NCBI RefSeq assembly: GCF_010730055.1
Contig: NZ_AP022575.1
Coordinates: 1,798,001 to 1,862,000 of the forward strand
DNA length: 64,000 bases
Direction: 5' to 3'
From: Mycobacterium shinjukuense
Lineage (GTDB): Bacteria > Actinomycetota > Actinomycetes > Mycobacteriales > Mycobacteriaceae
This document shows, one piece after another, positions 1-7,874 of this stretch. Position 1 is the stretch's first letter. Every line of letters starts with the position of its first letter. The translations under genes and the position numbers were made by a program. The notes under the pieces are model-generated. The model was not told the DNA's origin and ran no database searches. It was given only the letters and a program-made list of their open reading frames with translations.

Positions 1-926
1 GCGGGGGTGATCATCTTCATGTACTTGCACGACGCGCGATCGTTGACCGCCCGGAAGTCGACGCCCGGCGCGGCCCGGCGCAGCTGGTGCAACATGCCGA
101 CCTCGGTGGCGACCAAGACTTTGCGGGCGCTGGTCTGGTGGGCCGCCTCGAGCATCCCGCCGGTGGACAAGATCTTCACCCGATCCGACGGGAACGCGCC
201 CTCACCGGCGAGGTAGAGCGCCGAGGTGGCGCACCCGCACTCCGGGTGCACGAACAGTTCGGCATCGGGGTTCGCCAGGGCCTGGTTGGTGAGCTCCTCA
301 CCGTTGATACCGGCGTGCACATGGCATTCGCCGGCCCAGACGTGCAGGTTCGTGCGGCCGGTCACCCGCCGCACATGCGCACCGAGGAATTGGTCCGGGC
401 AGAACAGCACCTCGCGATCGGGGTCGATGGAGGCGACCACGTCGACCGCGTTCGACGACGTGCAACAGATGTCGGTGAGCGCCTTGACCGCCGCCGTGGT
501 GTTGACGTAGGAGACGACGACGGCGCCGGGATGCTCGTCCTTCCAGGCCCGCAACTCCTCGGGGGAGATCGAATCGGCCAACGAGCAGCCGGCCCGCTGA
601 TCCGGGATGAGCACGGTCTTGTCCGGGCTGAGGATCTTGGCGGTTTCCGCCATGAAGTGCACCCCGCAGAACACGATGGTGTCCTCGGGCGCCTCGGCGG
701 CAATCCGGGACAGCGCCAGCGAATCGCCCACGTGGTCGGCGACGTCTTGGATCGCGGGTAGTTGGTAGTTGTGCGCCAGCACGGTGGCCCCGCGCAATCG
801 CGCCAGTCGGCGAACCTCGGCGGCCCACTGCTCGTCAGCGTCGACCCCGGTGTAGCCGGTTGGGGTGTTGGCGATGCGTTCAGTCAGGTCATCGACGAGC
901 GTGTCCATGCGGGTCAAGACCGTCAC
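1..926 (-). CDS. nadA: Quinolinate synthase NadA (3' end beyond the window)
   Basis: NadA condenses iminoaspartate with dihydroxyacetone phosphate to quinolinate, the second step of de novo NAD synthesis, using a [4Fe-4S] cluster in the cytoplasm. Reading from the GTG at 926 gives 308 open codons to the window edge. The reading contains the family segments TVLAHNYQLP, FCGVHFMAETAKIL, DICCTSSNAVD, HPECGCATSALYL and NDRASCKYMKMITP, so all three cluster-cysteine regions are present and only about 40 C-terminal residues are missing. The GTG is preceded by GAAAGGAG at a good distance. It is divergent from nrtR and shares its operator. nadB and nadC would be expected just outside the window. Confidence 0.95.
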   Translation of the reverse strand, partial: MTVLTRMDTLVDDLTERIANTPTGYTGVDADEQWAAEVRRLARLRGATVLAHNYQLPAIQDVADHVGDSLALSRIAAEAPEDTIVFCGVHFMAETAKILSPDKTVLIPDQRAGCSLADSISPEELRAWKDEHPGAVVVSYVNTTAAVKALTDICCTSSNAVDVVASIDPDREVLFCPDQFLGAHVRRVTGRTNLHVWAGECHVHAGINGEELTNQALANPDAELFVHPECGCATSALYLAGEGAFPSDRVKILSTGGMLEAAHQTSARKVLVATEVGMLHQLRRAAPGVDFRAVNDRASCKYMKMITP

Positions 927-950
927 GGCGGCTCCTTTCACAGTCAGGAG

Positions 951-973
951 GTTTTCGACTTACAATCGAAAAC
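951..973. promoter_or_regulatory. NrtR operator in the nadA-nrtR intergenic region
   Basis: Two perfect 8-bp arms, GTTTTCGA (951-958) and TCGAAAAC (966-973), flank a 7-bp spacer. The palindrome ends one base before the nrtR ATG (974) and lies 25 bp upstream of the nadA GTG. A divergent nadA-nrtR pair with a shared palindrome is the known arrangement for NrtR control of NAD synthesis. That NrtR binds here is an inference from position and symmetry. Confidence 0.8.
961..966 (+). promoter_or_regulatory. -10 element of a leaderless nrtR promoter
   Basis: TACAAT fits the mycobacterial TANNNT -10 consensus and ends 7 bp before the nrtR ATG, the spacing expected when transcription starts on the A of the start codon. 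No Shine-Dalgarno sequence precedes that ATG. The -10 lies inside the palindrome, so a bound repressor would block it and autoregulate nrtR. Confidence 0.6.
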
Positions 974-1678
974 ATGCCCAATGGTAGCACCGCGCACGAG
1001 GTGCTGGCGGTCGTGTTTCAGGTCCGCCTGGTTACAGCCGGCCCGCGAACGGAGAAACCGCAGCTAAACGTGCTGTTATGGGAGCGTGCCCGGGATCCGC
1101 AAAAAGGCACCTGGTCATTGCCGGGTGGCCGACTGCGCACCGACGAGGACATGACCACCTCGGTCCGACGCCAACTGGCCGAGAAGGTCGACCTGCGGGA
1201 GTTGGCACATCTGGAACAGCTCGCGGTATTCTCCGACCCTCATCGGGTGCCGGGTGCCCGGGTGATCGCGTCGACCTTCCTGGGGTTGGTGCCCTCCCCC
1301 GCCACCCCGGAGTTGCCGGCGGACACCCGCTGGCACCCGGTGAGTTCACTGCCGCCGATGGCGTTCGACCATGGCCCGATGGTGACCCACGCCCGCGCCC
1401 GACTGGTCGCCAAAATGTCCTATACCAATATTGGATTTGCCTTGGCGCCACAAGAATTCGCTCTGTCAACGCTGCGCGACATCTACGGTGCCGCGTTGGG
1501 TTATCAGGTCGATGCCACCAACCTGCAGCGGGTCCTGGCCCGTCGCAAGGTGATCACCCAGACCGGCACCATCGCCCAGTCCGGGCGCAGCGGTGGGCGC
1601 CCGGCAGCGCTGTACCGGTTCACCGACTCCCAGCTGAGGGTCACCGACGAGTTCGCCGCATTGCGGCCTCCCAGTTAG
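974..1678 (+). CDS. nrtR: NrtR-type Nudix-related transcriptional regulator of NAD synthesis
   Basis: A 234-residue protein with an N-terminal Nudix-like domain (about 8-140) and a C-terminal winged helix (about 150-225). The Nudix box region (SLPGGRLRTDEDM then RRQLAEKVDL) lacks the REUXEE core needed for hydrolysis, as expected of NrtR proteins, which sense ADP-ribose or NAD metabolites rather than hydrolyse them. The C-terminal part (LQRVLARRKVITQTG, GRSGGRPAALYRF) is the DNA-binding module. The ATG at 974 was preferred to in-frame upstream starts (860 onward) because those run through the operator and because the -10 at 961 implies a leaderless mRNA. It is the counterpart of M. tuberculosis Rv1593c and is divergent from nadA. 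Confidence 0.85.
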   Translation: MPNGSTAHEVLAVVFQVRLVTAGPRTEKPQLNVLLWERARDPQKGTWSLPGGRLRTDEDMTTSVRRQLAEKVDLRELAHLEQLAVFSDPHRVPGARVIASTFLGLVPSPATPELPADTRWHPVSSLPPMAFDHGPMVTHARARLVAKMSYTNIGFALAPQEFALSTLRDIYGAALGYQVDATNLQRVLARRKVITQTGTIAQSGRSGGRPAALYRFTDSQLRVTDEFAALRPPS

Positions 1679-1923
1679 CGGCCGGTCTGAGCGGGTCGCG
1701 ATGCCCAATTGTGATGAGCGGCACGTTGCGCGCTTGTTCCGAGCGGCCGCCAATGCCGGTAGTTTGTCTAAGAGTTAGATAAGGCTATCTGAGATTTGAC
1801 TAAGAGGCGCTGGCCGCCGTTGAGGTGCCGGCGCCCCACTGCGACTGGGCTAACTGCGCTCTCATCCCGCCGCTCGGGATTGTTCGTGCGCGGACATGCC
1901 GACCGGCCATGAAGGGAGCCTCG

Positions 1924-3264
1924 ATGGTGGAGTTCGGCAATCTGGCAACTGCGACCGGCGCCAACTGGATCGGCCGGCCGCAGCACGAGGACCTGCGGCG
2001 GAAGGTGCGCCCGCTGCTGCCGTCGGACGACCCGTTTTATGACCCACCTGCGGGGTTCCAGCACGCCGCGCCCGGCACCGTGCTCCGCTCGCGCGACGTC
2101 GAGCTGGCGTTTCTGGGTTTGATCCCGCAATCCATGACGGCCACCCAGCTGCTGTATCGGACGACGGACATGTATGGCAGGCCCGAGGCGACGGTCACCA
2201 CGGTGATCGTCCCTGCCGAGCACGCTGCCGGCCAGACCTGCCCCCTGCTGTCCTACCAATGCGCGATCGACGCCATGTCGGCTCGGTGCTTCCCCTCCTA
2301 TGCGCTGCGGCGCAGGGCGCAGGCCCTCGGGTCGTTGACCCAGCTAGAACTGCTGCTGCTCACCGCCGCGGTCGCCGAGGGGTGGGCGGTCTCGGTGCCC
2401 GACCACGAAGGGATCCGGGGTTTGTGGGGGGCGCCGTACGAACCGGGCTTCCGCATCCTCGACGGCGTTCGGGCCGCTCTGAGCTCGGACCGCGTCGCGG
2501 TGTCGCCGTCGGCCCCGGTCGGGCTGTGGGGCTACTCCGGCGGTGGTCTGGCCACCGCATGGGCCGCCGAGATGTGCGGCGCCTACGCGCCCGAGCTGGA
2601 CATCGTCGGGGCGGTGCTCGGTTCGCCGGTCGCCGACCTGGGCCACACCTTCCGCCGGCTCAACGGCACGTTGTTTACCGGCCTGCCGGCGCTGGTGGTC
2701 GCCGCGCTCGCGCACGCTTACCCCGACCTCGACCGGGTGATCAAAGAGCACACCAACGACGAAGGGCTGGCCCTGCTCAAGCGCCTAGAGAAGATGACGA
2801 CCACCGGTGCGGTCATCCAGGTGGCGGGCGTCGACCTGGGCAGCTTCCTCGACCAGCCGCTCGACGACATTTTGTCGACTCCGGAGGTGTCGCACGTCTT
2901 CAGCGACATCAAACTCGGCCGCGCGGTGCCGACGGCGCCGGTGTTGATCGTGCAGGCCGTGCACGACTATCTCATCGACGTCCAGGACATCGACGCGCTG
3001 GCAGCCGCCTACTCGGCCGGCGGTGCCAACGTCACCTACCACCGGGATGCGTTCAACGAACACATGCTGCTGCACCCGCTGTCGGCGCCGATGACACTGC
3101 GCTGGTTGACCGACCGGTTCGCCGGCCGGCCGCTGACCGACCATCTCATCCGGACCAAGTGGCCGACGATGTTCAACCCGATGACCTACGCGGGCATGGC
3201 GCGGCTGGCCACGATCGCGGCCAAGGTCATCACCGGCAAGAAGGTGCACCGGCACCCGCTCTGA
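1924..3264 (+). CDS. Secretory-lipase-family alpha/beta hydrolase (Rv1592c-like)
   Basis: A 446-residue alpha/beta hydrolase of the LIP (secretory lipase) family, the same length as M. tuberculosis Rv1592c and nearly collinear with it. The nucleophile elbow is GYSGGG with Ser205, and the likely acid and base are Asp348 (VHDYLID) and His380 (NEHMLLHP). Substrate is probably a lipid or ester. I see no obvious signal peptide at this start. The ATG at 1924 follows GGGAG and matches the family length; the frame is open back to 1825 but those starts add non-conserved residues. It is convergent with the DUF2567 gene, ending 6 bp from it. Confidence 0.85.
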   Translation: MVEFGNLATATGANWIGRPQHEDLRRKVRPLLPSDDPFYDPPAGFQHAAPGTVLRSRDVELAFLGLIPQSMTATQLLYRTTDMYGRPEATVTTVIVPAEHAAGQTCPLLSYQCAIDAMSARCFPSYALRRRAQALGSLTQLELLLLTAAVAEGWAVSVPDHEGIRGLWGAPYEPGFRILDGVRAALSSDRVAVSPSAPVGLWGYSGGGLATAWAAEMCGAYAPELDIVGAVLGSPVADLGHTFRRLNGTLFTGLPALVVAALAHAYPDLDRVIKEHTNDEGLALLKRLEKMTTTGAVIQVAGVDLGSFLDQPLDDILSTPEVSHVFSDIKLGRAVPTAPVLIVQAVHDYLIDVQDIDALAAAYSAGGANVTYHRDAFNEHMLLHPLSAPMTLRWLTDRFAGRPLTDHLIRTKWPTMFNPMTYAGMARLATIAAKVITGKKVHRHPL

Positions 3265-3270
3265 GACCCG

Positions 3271-3939
3271 CTATGACAGCGCAGCCTCGGAGGAATCCGT
3301 CGACGGCTCCGATGGCTGCTCGGTCGCCGCACTGGCACCCAGGTCGTCGCGTGCGCTGCCGGCCGCAAGCAGCGCGTACACCAGTGCGGCGACCGCGGCC
3401 GGCGCCATTAGAGTGGCGGCCACCTGCAGCGGCCGGTTGCCAAAGAACACCGGCGGCGCCTGCCTGACGTACGTCACCGAGTGGTCACCGCCGGCCAGCG
3501 GCACCGTGTCGAAATCCAGGGCGCCGTAGCGCAGCCGAACCAACAGCGCCCCCACTCCCGCCGCGGTCGCGGCCGCCGCCACCAGCCCCAACGAGAGCCC
3601 GACGACCATCACCGGCCCCCGCTGTTGGTGCCACTGCCACGCCAGCACCGCCACCACCACGGCCACCACACCCAACAGGCCCAGCATCAGAAACGGCGCG
3701 ACGAAGAAGTTCTGCGATTCGCCGCCCAGATACTCGTGCACCCGCTCGCCCTTGCGGGTGATCGCCACCACCGCGTGGATCGACGGTGCGATCCACGCCC
3801 ACAGCCCGCCAATCAGCACACCGGTGGCCGACAAGCCCGACGCCACGACGATGATCGCGCGGGTCCGCGAGGTGGCGCGGATGCCGGCGGGCTGGGGCCT
3901 GGACGGGACCGGCCCGTCAGGCCCCGGCTGCTCGGTCAC
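3271..3939 (-). CDS. DUF2567 four-helix membrane protein (Rv1591-like)
   Basis: A 222-residue membrane protein of unknown function. After a Pro-rich N-terminus it shows four hydrophobic helices: around RAIIVVASGLSATGVLIGG, FLMLGLLGVVAVVVAVLAW, VVGLSLGLVAAAATAAGV and AATLMAPAAVAALVYALL. An acidic, Ser-rich tail follows. The GTG start at 3939 overlaps the bsaP stop in GTGA, which indicates translational coupling. An in-frame start exists further upstream but would overlap bsaP fully. It is the third gene of the bioB-bsaP unit, and whether it has a part in biotin synthesis is unknown. Confidence 0.8.
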   Translation of the reverse strand: MTEQPGPDGPVPSRPQPAGIRATSRTRAIIVVASGLSATGVLIGGLWAWIAPSIHAVVAITRKGERVHEYLGGESQNFFVAPFLMLGLLGVVAVVVAVLAWQWHQQRGPVMVVGLSLGLVAAAATAAGVGALLVRLRYGALDFDTVPLAGGDHSVTYVRQAPPVFFGNRPLQVAATLMAPAAVAALVYALLAAGSARDDLGASAATEQPSEPSTDSSEAALS

Positions 3940-4163
3940 CGCTGTGCCTGCAGGTCGGTCGAGTCCACCTGTCCGTGCCGCGAGCAGCGCGCCCACCACC
4001 CGTCGGGACGAACCTGGACGACCATCCGACGACCGCACTGCGCACAGAACCGGGGTGGCTCCAGACCCAACCGAGCCGCTGTCGGCGTGGCCGTACCCGC
4101 TAGTTCCCCGGTATAGACGTTGTACGCGCCGGCAGTGACCGGAGCGTCTTGTTTTCCAGCCAC
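3936..4163 (-). CDS. bsaP: Biotin synthase auxiliary protein BsaP (Rv1590-like)
   Basis: A 75-residue protein with the signature FCAQCGRRMVVQ then WWARCSRHGQ, giving a CxxC pair and a third Cys followed by His, suitable for a metal or Fe-S centre. From memory, the M. tuberculosis homologue Rv1590 was shown to be a small iron-sulfur protein that BioB needs to convert dethiobiotin to biotin. It starts 13 bp after the bioB stop and overlaps the next gene by 4 bp, consistent with a bioB-bsaP-DUF2567 operon. The sequence is close to the M. tuberculosis protein from end to end. Confidence 0.85.
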   Translation of the reverse strand: MAGKQDAPVTAGAYNVYTGELAGTATPTAARLGLEPPRFCAQCGRRMVVQVRPDGWWARCSRHGQVDSTDLQAQR

Positions 4164-4176
4164 GTCTCCACCTTAT

Positions 4177-5208
4177 TTACAGGCTGGCGTTGAGCGCCTT
4201 GATCGGCATCTGCAGCTCGTCGAGCAGCTCCAGGTCGGCTTCCGCGGGGCGGCCGAGGGTGGTCAGGTAGTTGCCGACGATCACGGCGTTGATGCCGCCC
4301 AGGATGCCGCGCTTGGCGCCCAGGTCGCCCAGGGTGATCTCGCGACCACCGGCGAAGCGCAGCATGGTCCGCGGCAATGCCAGCCGGAAAGCCGCCACCG
4401 CCTTCAGCGCTTCACCGGCCGGCATCACCTCGAGGTCGGCGAACGGTGTGCCGGGCCGCGGGTTGAGGAAGTTCAGCGGGACCTCGTCGGGGCCCAGCGC
4501 GGCCAGCTCGGCGGCGAACTCCGCGCGCTGCCGCAGCGTCTCACCCATGCCCAGGATGCCGCCACAGCACACCTCGATGCCGGCGTCGCGCACCATCGAC
4601 AACGTCTGCCAGCGCTCTTCCCAGGTGTGCGTGGTGACGACGTTGGCGAAAAACGAGCGCGCCGTCTCGAGGTTGTGGTTGTAGCGATGCACCCCCATCG
4701 CCGCCAGTTGGTCCACTTGCTCGGCGGTCAGCATCCCCAGCGAGCAGGCGACGTTGATCTCGACCTCGTTGCGAATCGCCTCGATGCCCGCCGCGACCTG
4801 GGCCATCAATCGGTCGTCGGGTCCGCGTACCGCGGCCACGATGCAGAACTCGGTGGCACCGGATTTGGCGGTCTGTTTGGCCGCCTCGACCAGGCTGGGA
4901 ATGTCCAGCCACGCGCTGCGCACCGGCGACGTGAAGAGCCCCGACTGCGAGCAGAAATGGCAATCCTCCGGGCAGCCTCCGGTTTTCAGGCTGATGATCC
5001 CTTCGACCTCGACCTCGGGGCCGCACCAGCGCATCCGCACCTCGTGGGCCAGCGCCAGCATGTCCTCGAGCCGGTCGTCGGGTAGCTGCAGCACCCGCAG
5101 CACCTGGTCCTGGTTCAGGCCCTCGCCGCGCTGCAGCACCTGCTGGCGGGCCACCGCCAGGATGTCCGTGCAGCTGTCGGTGATTGGTCGAGTCGTCGCC
5201 TGAGTCAC
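4177..5208 (-). CDS. bioB: Biotin synthase
   Basis: A 343-residue radical-SAM enzyme that inserts sulfur into dethiobiotin, the last step of biotin synthesis. The radical-SAM motif is CPEDCHFC, with Cys79, Cys83 and Cys86 binding the [4Fe-4S] cluster. The [2Fe-2S] ligand regions are also present (SGATEFCIVAA, INVACSLG, GIEVCCGGILGMGE). The start is GTG at 5208. An upstream -10-like TACCCT and a putative BioQ box suggest biotin-responsive control with a leader of roughly 85 nt. It is followed closely by bsaP. Confidence 0.95.
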   Translation of the reverse strand: MTQATTRPITDSCTDILAVARQQVLQRGEGLNQDQVLRVLQLPDDRLEDMLALAHEVRMRWCGPEVEVEGIISLKTGGCPEDCHFCSQSGLFTSPVRSAWLDIPSLVEAAKQTAKSGATEFCIVAAVRGPDDRLMAQVAAGIEAIRNEVEINVACSLGMLTAEQVDQLAAMGVHRYNHNLETARSFFANVVTTHTWEERWQTLSMVRDAGIEVCCGGILGMGETLRQRAEFAAELAALGPDEVPLNFLNPRPGTPFADLEVMPAGEALKAVAAFRLALPRTMLRFAGGREITLGDLGAKRGILGGINAVIVGNYLTTLGRPAEADLELLDELQMPIKALNASL

Positions 5209-5521
5209 CAGGGCACCCCCGCATCGTGTCGTGTCTTCTCATGGCCAGGCAAGCGGAACCCATCCGCCGCGCCCAGCGGCCTGGATGAAACGGTGTTCAG
5301 GCTAGGGTAGCGGTGCGCACGTGCACAAACGCCGCGTGGGTGAGGTGGAGCCGGCGGTTGCATCTGCCCGGTCGCCCCGGGCAGGCCCAACACGATGCGG
5401 CCATCACAAACGACATGGCCGGCCTCCTTAGCCTTAGCTGCGTACTGCAGGCGAGCCAACGCCGGTCACGTCGAAGAATCGGCACAACGCGGAACGTAAG
5501 CGTGTCGCCGGCGTTCCCGCG
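5209..5521. other. Intergenic region upstream of bioB; no gene seen
   Basis: These 313 bp hold the bioB promoter and no supported gene. ORFs here do not resemble proteins I know. In M. tuberculosis the corresponding interval holds the phiRv1 prophage and REP13E12 copies. Neither is present, so this looks like the unoccupied form of the locus. Confidence 0.6.
5286..5299 (-). promoter_or_regulatory. Putative BioQ-type operator before bioB
   Basis: On the minus strand the site reads TGAACACCGTTTCA, an interrupted inverted repeat of TGAAC and GTTTCA. It starts 4 bp downstream of a TANNNT-type -10 (TACCCT, 5309-5304), so a bound repressor would cover the transcription start. I recall mycobacterial BioQ boxes having TGAAC and GTT half-sites, but the assignment is not verified. 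Confidence 0.4.
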
Positions 5522-6031
5522 TCACCCCAGCAGATGCTCGGCGCGCGTGTTGCCCTCCCAGCGACGCAGGCCGGCGAATTGACCGTCGATCTGCGTCGGC
5601 CGTCCCGCGATGCGCAGCGCGCGGCCCAGCTGTCCGCCGCCCACCCGACGGGCCAGCGTGACATGCGCGGTCCACTGACCGGGCAGGCTGTTGGCCATCG
5701 GCGCCGGCCGCAGATGCGGACCGCACAACCGGTGCACCTCGGCATGCAGGGCCAACAGCTCATTCGTCGGCACCACGAGCCGGGCGAACACCACGTTCGC
5801 CCGGCCGAACAGCACCGGCGCACCGACCACACAGGACAGCGGGAGCCGCGGCAGCACCGGGCGCAGCAGCTCGTCGACGTCGGCGTCGATGTGCTCGGCC
5901 ACGGCCAGCGTCACGTGTGGACGGCTGGCCGGCGCCTGGCTGGGTACGCCGGCGGCGGCCAGGTCCGCCCACATCCGACGGATCGCCGCCTCGGTTTCGT
6001 GGTCGAAGACCAGCTCGAGCGAATGCACCAT
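5522..6031 (-). CDS. 2H phosphoesterase / 2'-5' RNA ligase-like protein (Rv1571-like)
   Basis: A 169-residue protein with the two HxT motifs of the 2H phosphoesterase superfamily: HVTLAVAEH in the N-terminal half and HVTLARRVG in the C-terminal half. Members act on 2'-5' or cyclic phosphodiester bonds in RNA or nucleotides; the substrate here is unknown. It begins at 6031 inside the bioD stop (TGATG), so it is translationally coupled as the last gene of bioA-F-D. Length equals M. tuberculosis Rv1571. A link to biotin synthesis is suggested only by the operon. Confidence 0.85.
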   Translation of the reverse strand: MVHSLELVFDHETEAAIRRMWADLAAAGVPSQAPASRPHVTLAVAEHIDADVDELLRPVLPRLPLSCVVGAPVLFGRANVVFARLVVPTNELLALHAEVHRLCGPHLRPAPMANSLPGQWTAHVTLARRVGGGQLGRALRIAGRPTQIDGQFAGLRRWEGNTRAEHLLG

Positions 6032-6711
6032 CAGCGGACCAACGTCGTTACCCAGTCGCGGTCGAACGCCGCCGCGCTCATGGCCGCAAACTCCGCGGCC
6101 TCCAACAAGGCGGCCCCGGCGGGCAGGGCGGCCCGCACCGCGGCCAACCGCGCCAGCGCCGCCCGGTTCGAGGTCTCCACCACCCCGGGTCGGTCCGGCC
6201 AGCTGCCGATCACCAAGCCGGCACACGAAACCCGTTGTGCGGCAAGCGACTCGCACGTCAGCGCGGTGTGGTTGAGGGTGCCCAGCTCCGCGGTGACTAC
6301 GACCAGCGCGGCGGCACCCACATCGACGGCGAGATCACGCAGCGTGACACCCGCGTCGGCGAGTTCGACCAGCAGCCCCCCGGCGCCTTCGACGAGGGTC
6401 AACCACCCGGGACGGTCCAGGCCAGCGATGACCTGCAGGATCTGCTCGCGGGTGGGCAACGCCGTCCCGGCCTGCTCGGCGGCGGCGGCCGGCGCCAGGG
6501 GTTGCGGATAGCGCGCCAACCCGGCCAACCGGGTCACCCCGGAGAGGCGACCCACCTCGGCGAGGTCGTCGTCGCCGCGGTCGGTGCCGGTCTGCACGGG
6601 TTTGCACACCGCCACCTCGATGCCGGCCTGGCAAGCGGCCGACGCCAGCGCCGCGCAGGCGATCGTCTTGCCGACCCCGGTGCCGGTCCCGGTGACGAAC
6701 AGGACGGTCAA
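6031..6711 (-). CDS. bioD: Dethiobiotin synthetase
   Basis: A 226-residue enzyme that closes the ureido ring of dethiobiotin from diaminopelargonate, CO2 and ATP. The P-loop is GTGTGVGKT (residues 8-16). CKPVQTGTD and VEGAGGLLVEL match the substrate and Mg-ATP loops of the family. The start is TTG at 6711, overlapping the bioF stop in TTGA, and the gene ends overlapping the next start. These overlaps argue for tight coupling in the bioA-F-D operon. Confidence 0.95.
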   Translation of the reverse strand: MTVLFVTGTGTGVGKTIACAALASAACQAGIEVAVCKPVQTGTDRGDDDLAEVGRLSGVTRLAGLARYPQPLAPAAAAEQAGTALPTREQILQVIAGLDRPGWLTLVEGAGGLLVELADAGVTLRDLAVDVGAAALVVVTAELGTLNHTALTCESLAAQRVSCAGLVIGSWPDRPGVVETSNRAALARLAAVRAALPAGAALLEAAEFAAMSAAAFDRDWVTTLVR

Positions 6712-7868
6712 CGGCGCGCCACGGCAAGAACGTCGGTCAGCACCCGCCGCGCCAGCTGGAGGTCGTCGGCATCCAGGGAGGCGCGCGCGGTCAGCCGCAG
6801 CCGCGACGTCCCGGCGGGCACCGTCGGGGGCCGGAAGCAGCCCACCCGCACACCGGCATCCAGACAGGCCGCCGCGGCGGCAAGCGCCACCTGCGGATCT
6901 CCAAGAATCACCGACACCACCGCCGAGTCCGGCACGTCGGGCAGGTCACAAATCTTGGCGAGTTCGCGCGCATGCCCAAGCGCGGCTTCCGGCCGCCACG
7001 GCTCGGCCCGAAGGATTCGCAGCGCGGCCAGCGCGGCGCCCACCGCCGCCGGCGCCAGGCCGGTGTCGAAGATGAACGGACGCGCCGCGTCGATCAGATG
7101 AGCCCGCACCGGCGCCGGCCCGACCACCACTCCCCCTTGGCTGCCCAGCGCCTTGGACAACGTCGCGGTCAACACCACGTCGGGTGCCCCCGCCAGCCCG
7201 ACTTCGTGCAGCAGCCCCCGCCCGCCGCCGCGCACGCCAAGGCCGTGCGCCTCGTCCACGACGAGCAGCGCGCGATGGCGACGACACACGTCGTGCAAGT
7301 CGCGTACCGGGGCCAGCGTGCCGTCGGCGCTGAACACCGAGTCGGTGACGACGACGGCGCGCTCCTCGTGGCGCGTTCGCAGCGCCGTATCCACGGCGTC
7401 GACGTCGCGGTGCGGCGTCACCACCACCCGCGCCCGGGATAGCCGGCAGGCATCCACCAGGGACGCATGCGACCGCGCATCGGACACCACCAGCGAACCC
7501 GGGCCGGACAGGCCGACGACCGCCCCCAGGTTGGCCGCATACCCCGAGGAGAACAGCAGCGCCGAGGATGCGCCGACGAAGTCGGCGAGCTCGGCCTCGA
7601 AGTCGTGATGCAGCTCGGTGTCCCCGGTGACCAGGCGGGACCCGGTGGCGCCGGCACCCCACACCCGGAGCGCCTGAACCCCACCGTCGATGACGCCGGG
7701 ATGCTGGGACAAACCGAGGTAGTCGTTGGAGGCCAGGTCCAGCTCGGTGGCGACCGCCGGGCGGGGCCGCAGGCAGCGCCGCAGCCCGGCCTCGCGGCGC
7801 CGGTGTTCCACCGTGTCCAGCCAGGCCAACGGTGACGGGTCGGTCGGCGCCTGCCGGGGGGCGTTCAT
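6708..7868 (-). CDS. bioF: 8-amino-7-oxononanoate synthase
   Basis: A 386-residue PLP enzyme of the alpha-oxoamine synthase family that joins pimeloyl-thioester and alanine. Visible features are LDLASNDYLGLS near the N-terminus, the DEAHGLG segment (205-211) whose Asp contacts the PLP ring nitrogen, and Lys239 in TLSKALGSQGG as the Schiff-base lysine. Length equals M. tuberculosis BioF1. The ATG lies 6 bp after the bioA stop and the gene overlaps bioD by 4 bp. Confidence 0.95.
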   Translation of the reverse strand: MNAPRQAPTDPSPLAWLDTVEHRRREAGLRRCLRPRPAVATELDLASNDYLGLSQHPGVIDGGVQALRVWGAGATGSRLVTGDTELHHDFEAELADFVGASSALLFSSGYAANLGAVVGLSGPGSLVVSDARSHASLVDACRLSRARVVVTPHRDVDAVDTALRTRHEERAVVVTDSVFSADGTLAPVRDLHDVCRRHRALLVVDEAHGLGVRGGGRGLLHEVGLAGAPDVVLTATLSKALGSQGGVVVGPAPVRAHLIDAARPFIFDTGLAPAAVGAALAALRILRAEPWRPEAALGHARELAKICDLPDVPDSAVVSVILGDPQVALAAAAACLDAGVRVGCFRPPTVPAGTSRLRLTARASLDADDLQLARRVLTDVLAVARR

Positions 7869-7874
7869 GGGCCT

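Noticed and set aside
860..973. In-frame N-terminal extension of nrtR to an ATG at 860
   Set aside because: It runs antisense through the nadA start and the operator and has no similarity to NrtR N-termini; the leaderless ATG at 974 fits better.
1763..1795. AGATA/TATCT inverted repeat upstream of the lipase gene as an operator
   Set aside because: The arms are only about 5 bp in an AT-richer patch and no regulator gene is linked to it.
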